From NCBI RefSeq assembly GCF_021730395.1, contig NC_069362.1:77020001-77084000 (forward strand): DNA of 64,000 nt, in the 5' to 3' direction. Under the pieces are notes generated by a model. It had not been told where the DNA came from. It made no database searches and was given only the letters and a program-made list of their open reading frames with translations. Numbering within the stretch: position 1 is the first letter of the stretch; the number at the start of each line of letters is the position of its first letter. The position numbers were made by a program, and so were the translations under genes. Below, in pieces: positions 36,740 to 46,312 of this stretch. The stretch is from Mercenaria mercenaria (taxonomy: Eukaryota; Mollusca; Bivalvia; Venerida; Veneridae).

Positions 36740-37275
36740 TATCAACAATGATGCTTATCGGGTATATGCCGAGACAACTTAATACAATATCGTTTCTTTA
36801 ACTGGATATGTTTAATGCATTGGTGGTGGGCCCGTTCCAGGAGTGCTAGCTGCGTATCTGTAATGTCACTCCATAATTCGCCCCCGTACAATGCCCGCGG
36901 TGATACTACCGCTTTATGTTTTCTCTTAGATGTTAGTGCTTTTGTTTCCCACAATCTGCAGTGCTATACAAAGTCTTCTGAAGTTTTGTGCAAATTTCGT
37001 CTACATTTTCGTTTAGAGAAAGCGACTTATTACCTGTCACTCCCAGGTGTAAATAATTATCAGCTTCGTTGATTTCCCTGTCTCCAAGTTTCGAACACGT
37101 GATATTTTACTTTTAATATTGAAAACAACAACCTTGCACGTATAGATCTGCATTGTAAAAACAGCGTTCATTTTGAGACTTCCTATAACATAAGTCAAGA
37201 AGATTTTTGTCTTTTTATTTTTTTCTTGACATAAAAACATAAGAATATATACAATGTTGCCACTCAACGTAATGT
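36740..37275 (-). mobile_element. LINE fragment, post-reverse-transcriptase (thumb) region
   Basis: On the minus strand, frames read CKVVVFNIKSKISR, then GDREINEADNYLHLGV, NKSLSLNENVDEICTKLQKT and SPRALYGGELW with LLERAHHQCIKHIQ. This is the conserved order downstream of the polymerase motifs in mollusc LINEs. There is at least one stop and one frame change. It is a separate insertion from 38480-39290, because the order of domains along the minus strand does not fit one element. Confidence 0.65.
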
Positions 37276-38479
37276 GAGCTATAGGAGATGGTATTTATGC
37301 TCGGTAATTCTGACTAGATGAAACCACACTAAAGTAATACACTCAAAACTCCATACGGATCCTACAGGAATGTCAAATATTACAGCTCCCCATAAACGTA
37401 ATGGTGCAAGCAAGGGATGTAACCTTCGTTACAGCCTTAAACTGTAATACTGTTACAACTGTCCGAATCATACCAAGAATGAGAATACCCAAGGTATAAC
37501 TTAAATCATGATTCAGTCCAGATCCTAGAGAAAATTCAAACGCCATAAACCATGGTTACTTATTCAATAGAAAAGTACTTGTCATATGTTTAGCACTTGC
37601 AATCAATCAGACTGCACGATCTGCATAGATTTCTAATCTTATTGTACCATAAGTACACAGAATACTTACAATGAAACAAGTTACCACTGCTAATCTAAAT
37701 ATTAAAAGTCTGCAATAAATAAGTATCTTATTAAAATACGAGAGAAACATTTCACAGCAATGATGCGCATACTAAAAATATATCTTAAAAGATCATTTAT
37801 CACCTCTAATCAGATTAGTCTAAGAGCAGAACTGATTAGCAATGAAAACTTATACTAACATAAAATATTACTGTTTTAAAACAATACAAAATAATTTACT
37901 TAAAAATTGAAATAGCATTAAAAAGCTTATACGTACATTATGTTATTATGTTGTTCCTAGTCTTCAATATATTGTAGCAGGTTTTGACAGTCGTAATTGG
38001 ATAACAGAAATATCAATTTAACATCGTCTGAGAGGATTAATAGTTGTAGCTTTAACAAACAGTTTATTTCTTATTGCTTCGACAATGTAACAATACATGT
38101 TTTTCATTTTCAATATATAATCTACATATCGCACTTCTGTAATGTTTGTTTCTAGTCTAATTGGAGTTACCCCACATCTAAACTTAGCAAGTTAACATCT
38201 AAGTTTAAAAGAAATCGGCATGGTTAAATATTTTTCAACACCATAATCTGTTATAAACATTGCGTATGTTCTCAATTTATTTCTACCTTGACCTGATGGT
38301 CCAACTGGGTTTTGAACAATTTCTTTCAGGATATAATATATTTATCCATAGTTAACTTCACTTCCCAACCCTACCACAATATTTTCTTGATGACATAGTT
38401 TACAAAATCAATATCGTTAAAGTGTTGTTCCGTGTTGTTCCAGTTTCTACAATTTCTATTACTTTTCTTGTTACAAAAA
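37276..38479. other. AT-rich spacer
   Basis: Nothing recognised; possible remnants of the flanking LINE fragments too decayed to read. Confidence 0.35.
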
Positions 38480-39290
38480 TCAAACACTATAATTTATACT
38501 ACTATGTTTCATTCTTAAAACTCTATGCCAATACAGTGCAATAGACCTCCTCAATTGCTTCATATGAGGCGGAGTCCATCCACACTCACCATAGAGAGCA
38601 CTGTTTGGTGTGTATTAACCAGTCTTCAAAAAGAAATGGATAGCCCTATGTTTAATAGCACTGGAAGCATGAATAGGATTTTGTACCCAAAACAGACGAA
38701 CAGACGAAGCAACTGTCGACTCATACGATTTCTTAAACACTGAATAGGGCATTATATTATAATAAGCCAATGGCACGACCCGCACTCTGGGCAACACATT
38801 TTGCTGTGTTGTTATAATTAAGAAACTCATCCAACAGCAATTCCAGGTAAGTTACAGTTGGTAAGTACTACTTCTATTTGTGAAATCATGTTTTTTGTTG
38901 AAATATATAAAAGAACAAACATTTGACTGCTTTAATTTCTTTCTACAATCAATATTGCTCGTGAAAGAATGAATTTGATTAACAGTACTTCTCTGCTTTC
39001 GAAAACCATTTTGCTCCTCTACAATAACAGTTTTACTTCCTACCCAGTTTAAAAAACGATCATTAAGAATAAAACAATAAATTTTATACATAGCAAATGA
39101 TAAAGCAATTCCATGGTATGACAAAGGGCCACGGGACTCTGAATTACCAGATTTAGGAATCGGATTAATAATAATCCTATTCCACTCAGATGGAATTATT
39201 CTTTCTTTAAACCACACATTGTAAAGAATATGTAAAACTGAAATGCTACAATTATTTTTTAAAATTTTTCAGTTGGCAAATGATCTACAT
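38480..39290 (-). mobile_element. LINE fragment: reverse transcriptase fingers joined to C-terminal tail
   Basis: The frame 39217-38852 (minus) reads IPSEWNRIIINPIPKSG, then EEQNGFRKQRSTVNQIHSF, a reverse-transcriptase finger/palm entry. From 38830 to about 38490 another frame gives KHRAIHFFLKTG, stop, YTPNSALYGECGWTPP, the C-terminal region of such LINEs. The catalytic YADD part between them is absent, so the copy carries an internal deletion. Confidence 0.65.
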
Positions 39291-39750
39291 GTATATCACT
39301 GGCTTTACGAATCTTGGCTTTCAACCTCATACATAGAAAGAATCACAGTTATCACAGTAATCGTTGTTACACTGGGTTTAATATTTTCATTTAACTCAAC
39401 AGTATTTTCAATCTAAAAATAATTTACTGAAATCGTGTTTCCACTTATTTAAAACAACATTGATATCATGTGAGATGTAATCGGAAGATGTAAATTAGCC
39501 GCATTTATATAACCTGTAACATAAATTCATGGTAATTATTTATTACATCGTAATTATTTAAACACGGGTACAGCATGGAATTTAGCATCCGTAAAATTGA
39601 AAATATTATGATATACATGTATGAGCATTCCCTTGCTTAAAAACATTTTACACGTCTCTTTTGTTGATAAAATTGTAATGATGATACCAAAATACGGAAG
39701 TTAATGATAAGAGTAAGTAAAACATACGACCGATATTTTACTCGCTTATT
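39291..39750. other. AT-rich spacer upstream of GPCR 3
   Basis: No gene or repeat recognised between the LINE fragment and the conserved upstream block. Confidence 0.35.
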
Positions 39751-39751
39751 T

Positions 39752-39990
39752 TGAAAGAAAGAAGAATCAGTGATGCATTTAAATAATATTTATGTCAAGA
39801 CAAAAGCCCGCAAAGTTAACACATAAGCAAAAATTTGACATAGAAGGAAGTTGTCGACCGCTCGTTTGAATTGTATATTTATATGGCTAAAATAAACTAA
39901 TAAACTATATAAAACACTTATTTTTCATAATATGTAAATTGAGAAAATGTACATTTCTTTGTAAATGATTTGGAGTTTATTCAGTTAAAG
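39752..39990 (+). promoter_or_regulatory. candidate noncoding first exon and promoter-proximal block of GPCR gene 3
   Basis: GAAAGAAGAATCAGTGATGCAT, then GAAGGAAGTTGTCGACCGCT and a donor CAGTTAAAG|GTAAAA (39991). The candidate intron to 40397 is only 0.41 kb, against about 1.0 kb in copies 1 and 2, and contains an ATTTAAAT microsatellite at 40141-40173. Confidence 0.45.
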
Positions 39991-40140
39991 GTAAAAAAAG
40001 TATATATATTATCTCCGCTTGTCTTTGGTAACGCTAACATACTAGTACTTAAATTTTGATTTCTTTTACTGTTAATGTATTTTAGACTTCTAAAGGCTGT
40101 CGAAGCGAAAAATTTTCAAGTCATTATTCTTAAACACATT

Positions 40141-40173
40141 TGATTTAAATATTTAAATATTTAAATATTTTAA
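40141..40173. repeat. (ATTTAAAT)-type palindromic microsatellite
   Basis: Four tandem repeats of an AAATATTT phrase in the candidate 5' intron of GPCR 3. Confidence 0.9.
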
Positions 40174-40379
40174 ACATGCAAACGTTTCGCTTGTCTAGAG
40201 GCAGTAATAACAAGTTCATAATCTGGCATAAAGATCCGATAGTTTGCCTTTTAATACTCTAGGAGCATTTTTGATAGAATTGTAAAAGTTTTCACCTTAA
40301 AGTTTTCTACATGTTTAATTTAATGGGAAAAATATGACATCTTCAGTTATTATTTCAGTTAGACTAAAAACATTTTGTG

Positions 40380-40410
40380 TTATTTTTTTCATTGCAGATA
40401 TGAAACAAGC
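40380..40410 (+). promoter_or_regulatory. 3' splice site, leader and tiny upstream ORF of GPCR 3
   Basis: TATTTTTTTCATTGCAG (ending 40397) followed by a 13-base leader. Inside the leader an ATG at 40400 encodes MKQA and stops on a TGA that overlaps the receptor ATG (40411). Copies 1 and 2 lack it. The overlap could lower or gate translation by re-initiation. Confidence 0.5.
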
Positions 40411-41877
40411 ATGAACAATTATACAATTGACGGAAACTCCATCCTTGAACGGACTAGATATGAAATATTCCGGCATTTACTTCCATTGATTGTATGCATG
40501 ATACTGTTTGGTGCCGCCGGTGTTGTCGGGAATATCCTCACCTTTATATTCTACACGTACAAGTCCAAGCGGTCCACTACAGTCCTGCTGATTGCTTGTT
40601 TGGCAATTGTAGACCTTATAGTATGTGTCTTATTCATTCCTAACATTGTAGAGATGTGGGTGAATGTGAAATATACTGCAAGTTTCATTTGCAAGTTGAC
40701 ACATTTCGTTGGGCTTTGGACAGTAGCTTGTTCTGGTTTGATACTTTGGGTTGTAGCTATCGACCGACACAGAAAAATATGCAGTCCGTTTGGAAAGCAA
40801 ATGACATTAATTACAACAAAATATGCTGTCATTGCTATTGTTGTTTTTGGATGTACTATGTCTGTGAGAAATTTTGCAAATTTTGATAGTGTTGAGGTTG
40901 ATGTAAAAGATCATGAAAGAAACGAGACTATACACGGCCGGTATTGTACGACAAGAGATGATGCAAGTTATACAGTCAGTGTTACCGTCTTCACTGTCAT
41001 TGACTTTCTTCTTATGCTAATGGTTTGGCTTACATTAGCCGTGGCCTACTCTCACATCATTTACACTATTTTTAAGTTAAAGAAGAAAAGGAAACGTTTG
41101 CATCAAAAGGAAAGACTGGAAATACACAATCCATCATATGAAGCTGAAGGACAAGATAATTCTGGCACACAGCCGCAGCAAAGTCAAAGTTCCTTTCCGT
41201 CAACATCCGATACAATGAAAAATGAAGAACAAAATTCTATAAAGCGACCTTTTTCAGAACACGAGAACTCAGATAGATCTAGCATTCTGGGTAACACACC
41301 TAGTTCGTGTTCTAATGGAGATGGTAAACAAATACTAGAACTAGATATTTCTACAGAAGACAGTCGACAGAGTGTTTTATCAGGTGATTCGGTTACGCCA
41401 GCAAGTTCTAGCATCACAAATCCACGACCAATCGAAGAACAAACCAATGAAAATTCATCTTCTCATGATATTAAGCATTTACAAGATGAAAGGGCTATGC
41501 AATCGGACAGTTGTCCTAAGTCCACTCTGCATAAACGATTTCGGCGACGTAAAACACCCAAAAAATACAACAGCGCTAAATGCGCTGTAGAAAGAAACTT
41601 AACGTTTAAGATGCTCGCGGTATCTATAGTATTCATAGCTTGTTTCACGCCGTATTTCGTTATAAAAATTCTCATGCGAGAGGTTTTGAAATCGGGAGAA
41701 GAGTATGAACTAAATATATGGGCTCAGATTTCATTGCGACTTCCGTATATGAACAGTGTGTTTAACCCAGTGGTTTACTGTGTATTTAATCCCCAGTTCA
41801 GATTGTACATAAAGAGTGTATTTCTTGGCTTAATCTCTAACTGTTTTCGCAAAACCAAATATTTGTTCAAGTCTTGA
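40411..41877 (+). CDS. orphan class A (rhodopsin-like) G protein-coupled receptor, tandem copy 3
   Basis: A 488-residue seven-helix receptor in a single exon. Landmarks: NYT at 3-5, GN in TM1, LAIVD in TM2, Cys94/Cys179 with an NET site before the second, DRH at 118-120, CFTP at 411-414, NPVVY at 452-456, and a complete helix 8 and tail (NCFRKTKYLFKS). The third loop carries LDISTEDSRQSV and a basic block (KRFRRRKTPKKYN) before TM6. The ATG at 41 kb side upstream (40375) lies before the splice acceptor and is not used in this model. The reading frame is intact and the helices are conserved, so I expect a working receptor. Compared with copies 1 and 2 it has more silent differences in TM6, suggesting it has not taken part in the recent exchange seen between those two. 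Confidence 0.92.
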   Translation: MNNYTIDGNSILERTRYEIFRHLLPLIVCMILFGAAGVVGNILTFIFYTYKSKRSTTVLLIACLAIVDLIVCVLFIPNIVEMWVNVKYTASFICKLTHFVGLWTVACSGLILWVVAIDRHRKICSPFGKQMTLITTKYAVIAIVVFGCTMSVRNFANFDSVEVDVKDHERNETIHGRYCTTRDDASYTVSVTVFTVIDFLLMLMVWLTLAVAYSHIIYTIFKLKKKRKRLHQKERLEIHNPSYEAEGQDNSGTQPQQSQSSFPSTSDTMKNEEQNSIKRPFSEHENSDRSSILGNTPSSCSNGDGKQILELDISTEDSRQSVLSGDSVTPASSSITNPRPIEEQTNENSSSHDIKHLQDERAMQSDSCPKSTLHKRFRRRKTPKKYNSAKCAVERNLTFKMLAVSIVFIACFTPYFVIKILMREVLKSGEEYELNIWAQISLRLPYMNSVFNPVVYCVFNPQFRLYIKSVFLGLISNCFRKTKYLFKS

Positions 41878-42130
41878 AATACAACAAGTGTCAGCGAAAG
41901 TTTTGAAATACTGACTATCCAGTATTTATGTACGCAACAACGCTTTTAACAAAACTTCTTAAAACCTTCGTAAATATGATTTGTTATCTATATTGTATAC
42001 ATGTATAGTTTTTGTTCATTATACGCATGTTTTATTGTTAATATTGTCATAAATAGAGAGATTTAGATCTAAAAATAAAGCAGCAGTATCCTAAATGTTA
42101 GTTTTATTTAACTGGAGATCACAATAAAGC
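41878..42130 (+). other. 3' untranslated region of GPCR 3
   Basis: The shared phrase TTTATTGTTAA is at 42031, and candidate polyadenylation signals AATAAA at about 42074 and 42123. Confidence 0.5.
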
Positions 42131-42288
42131 TGATTGTGTGTGTCCCATAAACGCCATCATTTCACTAATTTACAAATTAAATCCGTCTACGAGCTGCAGA
42201 AAAAAAAACCTGATAGTTAAGCTAAGTTTTAAACAAAATGAGCACTTGTGGATCGTTTATTTTAATATTGTTCAATATTTCATAAGTT

Positions 42289-42370
42289 TGAAGTTGGCGG
42301 AATTACGTCAGATTGCATTTTAATTAAGTAGAATGTGCATATGCATGTCACTACTCAGTACAGTATTACA
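42289..42370 (+). repeat. third copy of the ~80-bp block seen at 24.25-24.56 kb
   Basis: GAAGTTGGCGGAATTA, TTAATTAAGTAGAATGTG and GCATGTCACTACTC align with the blocks upstream of GPCR 2. See 24252-24562. Confidence 0.5.
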
Positions 42371-43400
42371 ATTATGTGCACCGATCTAGCAATATGGCAA
42401 GGACATTTCACTTTCTTGTAAGTATTATCATATATAGAAGAAATATTTGGTTCAGTTATGCGGCCTACTTATGCTAGTATAATTAGTATTAGTTATGCGG
42501 ATAACATAGAATAAAGCTGGATCCCGTGCATGGAAAGAAAAATCATCGTCTTGTTCTGAATATTACCTGGCCTTGTTTCAATGGTCCAGCGACTGAGAGG
42601 GCGCTTTTCTGAATAAATATCTGGATGTTATTCGCTTCCAAAGCCATGTATTGACAAGTGTTCCAATTAGTCCCACCAAAATTTGATGCGTCCACCTTAT
42701 TGAAGGATTATAACTTGTTTGGAAAAAAGTCGAAGAAAACAAACGTCGTTGCTACTGAAGATTCCAATGCTAACATTTTCGTTTTGGATGTGACATTCGG
42801 TAAAATAGAACAGATAACAAAGGCCAGCTTGGGTGATATGGGATATTGTTAACATTTGAAAAATGATAGCACCCTCGGCTAGTTACAAAATCCTATCACT
42901 CATGCTGACCTGTGTTATTTAAATATGAGTATATTCTAAAGCTTTGAAAAATCGGGGTTTAATTAAATTCTACATTGTAGAAAATTACGAGTTGTCGGAG
43001 GATACCGACGGATCCGCTATTCAAAAGCCCTGTCACTAAATCATCAGGAACATATGTGAGAAGGTTCAAACCATTTCCGTCAGTGAACAAAAATTAGTAA
43101 ATCGAAAATGGGGCTCAGTACAAATGTAAAATATAGTTATGGAACCTACACACTGCATGTAAAATTATTACAGCGGACAAGTGTGTGAAATTTTAATCAT
43201 TTCTCACAAGTGGTTATATGGATTCCAACTTACATACAAAACTTAATCAAATCGGGACGCCGACGAATGGCTGGTGAGTGCAATAACTATTTCTCAAATA
43301 GTCGAACTTAAATTGGTCCGAAAGTTCAGAACTACCTTAAGGAACCTAAGATACCCAGTAATTACAATACGATACAGACCCCGAAGTTATCCTGAAATAA
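42371..43400. other. spacer, no gene recognised
   Basis: A 64-codon frame at 42658-42852 (with the phrase NANIFVLDVTFGKIEQ) has no recognisable family. The region may be the outer part of the decayed LINE that follows. Confidence 0.35.
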
Positions 43401-44765
43401 CTGCAAAAGCTCACAGTGGATCAAGCTGCAAGTACAGATAAGATAAAGCACATTGTCGTAAAAGACGATGTGGCATGAGATTCTTGGTCTAGTATCACTA
43501 TTCCCGAAGTTCCCATCCGACTGGACGAAGGCAAACGTTTCCCCTTACTTAAGAAACGTGACGCAAGTGGCCCGGTAAATGAAGTTTTGTTAGAGCATGT
43601 TATCGCATCTAGTTTATAAGCACATTTCTCAAACATTATGAACCCCAGCACGAGTTCGCGAAAAACAGTCCTGTTAGACCCAGCTCAATAAATGAGTAGG
43701 CAAACTATAAGAAAATCTCGCAGCAGGTAAACAGGTCGACATTATCCTTCTTGCTCTTTGTTGGATTTAATCTCACACCGGCAACATGTCGAGTTTTCAG
43801 CTTTCATATTGTGAAAGAAGACCCCAGATCCCTCTCCGAGCATTATGTAAGCACGAGAAGGTACTTGTGAAGACCCCCAATCTACTGTAAGCCAGCCGGA
43901 TGACATTCTCATATGAAAAAATTCTACGCTCCAAACGGGGACCCGAAACCACAGCGGTTAGAGTCGAATTCAGCGACCTTAAACTGTCGGCAACGAAGGC
44001 CCCCTATTCTTCTTGATTTCAGTAAAGTCCTGACAAGCCCCGAACCGCTTGAAAATATAATATAAACTGTGTCTTTCCTAATAGGCAGATTCCAGTCGAT
44101 AGTAGTTGATGTTGCTACATGTCAATTTCCTGTAACACCTGGTGTTTCCGGGGGATCTTGCCTCCCCCCCCCCCCCCTCCTCTACTCCCTCACTCCCAGC
44201 CTACTTTGTATAAATGACTTTGCTGACTCGGACCAAGGTGCGTCTATTTGCAGATGACACGGCCAACTACCTCATTGAAACTTCCCACTAAGATTGCAAA
44301 AGGTTACAAAATGACACTAGTATCCTAGACAAGAGTGGCGTGGCAAAGCAAATTACTTTTTACTTTTAAAAGTATGACAAGTTGTCAATGTCTCAATTTC
44401 AACAAATTCAAGGACATTAGCTCAAGTGTGACAAGACTATGTGGCTGGTTATTGAAGCTGGCCAAGAGAATATGCCAAAGAAACATTTCGACTAAATCTG
44501 GTGAACATTTGATAAGCACTGCTTTTAAAAGTTATCCTCCACAGAATTATACACGTCACAAATGGTTCAACGTAGAGCGGTGCGTTTAGAAAGCATAATT
44601 TCTCTCCATACAGTAGTATCATTTCCATCCAACATGCACGTGGTTGGCAGACGCTATAAGACAAAAGAAATGACGCTACACTTACTACGTGTTACAAACT
44701 GCCCGTCGCTATACCATCATTTCTTAATGTATTTTTTTCCTACAAGCAATACCTACCACTGAACT
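43400..44765 (+). mobile_element. heavily decayed CR1/L2-like LINE reverse transcriptase
   Basis: Pieces in successive frames keep the domain order: DWTKANVSPLLKKRDASGPV (43528 region) and EHVIASSL; LLDFSKVLTSPEPLE (motif A, near 44015); a GVSGGS-like motif B beside a 14-base C run at 44164; KVRLFADDTANYLI (motif C, near 44237); VQRRAVRL (near 44563). Many stops and frame changes show an old insertion. Confidence 0.65.
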
Positions 44766-45849
44766 TTGGGGGTTAAATAGACCGTGAGCATGAACATGTG
44801 AACGTCGCTTTAATTTTTTTAACATGAATACCCTGCATAATAGAGATGATTGTGCGAAAGGATACAAGATACAAAAAAAAATCTATTTAACTTAAAAAAC
44901 TATAATTTAGATCAGGGAAAGATAAGCATGTTGTTTGTTAAAGCTTATCAAAAGATTTAAAATATTGAGAGCAAATAAAATAAACAAATAAACTAAATAT
45001 GCCATCGTTATGTAAGAAAGGTAAATTTACTCGTTAATATGCTGCGAAATACATGGTCTCTAGAGCCGCTGACCTGCATTCAGTTGTCTACGCTTTTTAG
45101 TACAATATATTGACCAGGGTACTCATGGCGCAAGTGTATGCGAATACGCATTGTGGGTCAACTCAAACTCAAACTATTGCGTTATAGGCTTCCAGCCCAT
45201 AAATATATACAATACAAATACAGCCAGAGGCCACCGATCGAAAAAGTACAAGGAACTTATATATTAGATCCCGTATATGAGATTTATATAGCATCGTTGT
45301 TGAGTGTTGTTATATTTTCTGGTCATTTGGGATCATGGAGTTCATTCAACATATGTGTAATAGAGTTCCGCTTAAGCCGGTGCTAGTGGGGCGTGAGGGG
45401 TGTTGCACACTCCATTACCTCTCATGAACAGACGCATTCAAATCGAGTCTGCTATTATTCTTATTAGTTGCATTCTTTGCTTCCAAAGGATCCTTTTACA
45501 GATTTTATTCATGATAAACGTGTACATATAAAGGCAGGCACACAGGGCACCAAATTCATCTTCTACCAGTACAGACACAGAGTGATCTGATAAGGGATAG
45601 AGCGAGAGAATGCTACCAGAACGCACAGAGAACGAGAAAATCTGTCAGATACGGGCACATCCGGCTAACTTAGTACTTAATCGGTTAACAGGTACTATCG
45701 TTATGCAGACTAGGTAGGGTAGATGTTTCTATGCAAGGCGCTATGCATTGATGGGACTCCTGATTTTCCCCTCACTTTTAGCTTCCATGCCAAATATGGT
45801 AAAATGTTGGAAAATTGGTCCATATTTTCGAGGACCTAGGTTTATAGAT
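44766..45849. other. spacer, no gene recognised
   Basis: Short open frames only. A GC-richer stretch near 45370-45420 and 45690-45760 shows no recognisable element. Confidence 0.35.
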
Positions 45850-46080
45850 TACAGAATCTTATAAATGGCAGATATTCTGTATCTGCACCTGTATCTGTAT
45901 GAATACGACGTAGGACCACTTCTGGTATAAGGCGTCGGGGTGAGTGATGTCGTTCAGTAACGATGTGTGAGAGCCGACTTAAAGCTCTCCATGCACTGTC
46001 TCTGCGCATGCGATATTGTCTTCCAGTCTATTCCAGTCCTGCACTGCCTTAATAAAGTAGCCGGGGTCATGTATAACGAA
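45850..46080 (-). mobile_element. C-terminal fragment of a LINE ORF2
   Basis: On the minus strand, YFIKAVQDWNRLEDNIA (from about 46065) resembles the conserved DWN-L-P motif near the end of LINE proteins. It is followed in another frame by RRLIPEVVLRRIHTDTGA and EYLPFI. The fragment is short and frame-shifted. Confidence 0.5.
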
Positions 46081-46312
46081 ATACATCCTCAGGGTTTTCA
46101 ATATTGTACTTTATTAAGGTGGTTTACAGTAAAGTTACAATAATAAAAAACTAATAAAAATATGCACACAATACTCATAAAAAATACAAAATGCATTCAA
46201 TCGATTATCATTACAGGAATACAAAATTACTACAACTGATATGAGAATATAATGATTACCAGAATCCTGTATCCAAGTATACACTTTATGTAAATATAAT
46301 AAGTTGTAAAAC

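Noticed and set aside
36740-39290. A single minus-strand LINE covering both fragments
   Set aside because: Along the minus strand the C-terminal motif (YTPNSALYGECGW) comes before the thumb region, which cannot be one colinear element.
42658-42852. 64-codon frame as a small gene
   Set aside because: No domain, no clear start context, and it sits at the edge of an old decayed LINE.
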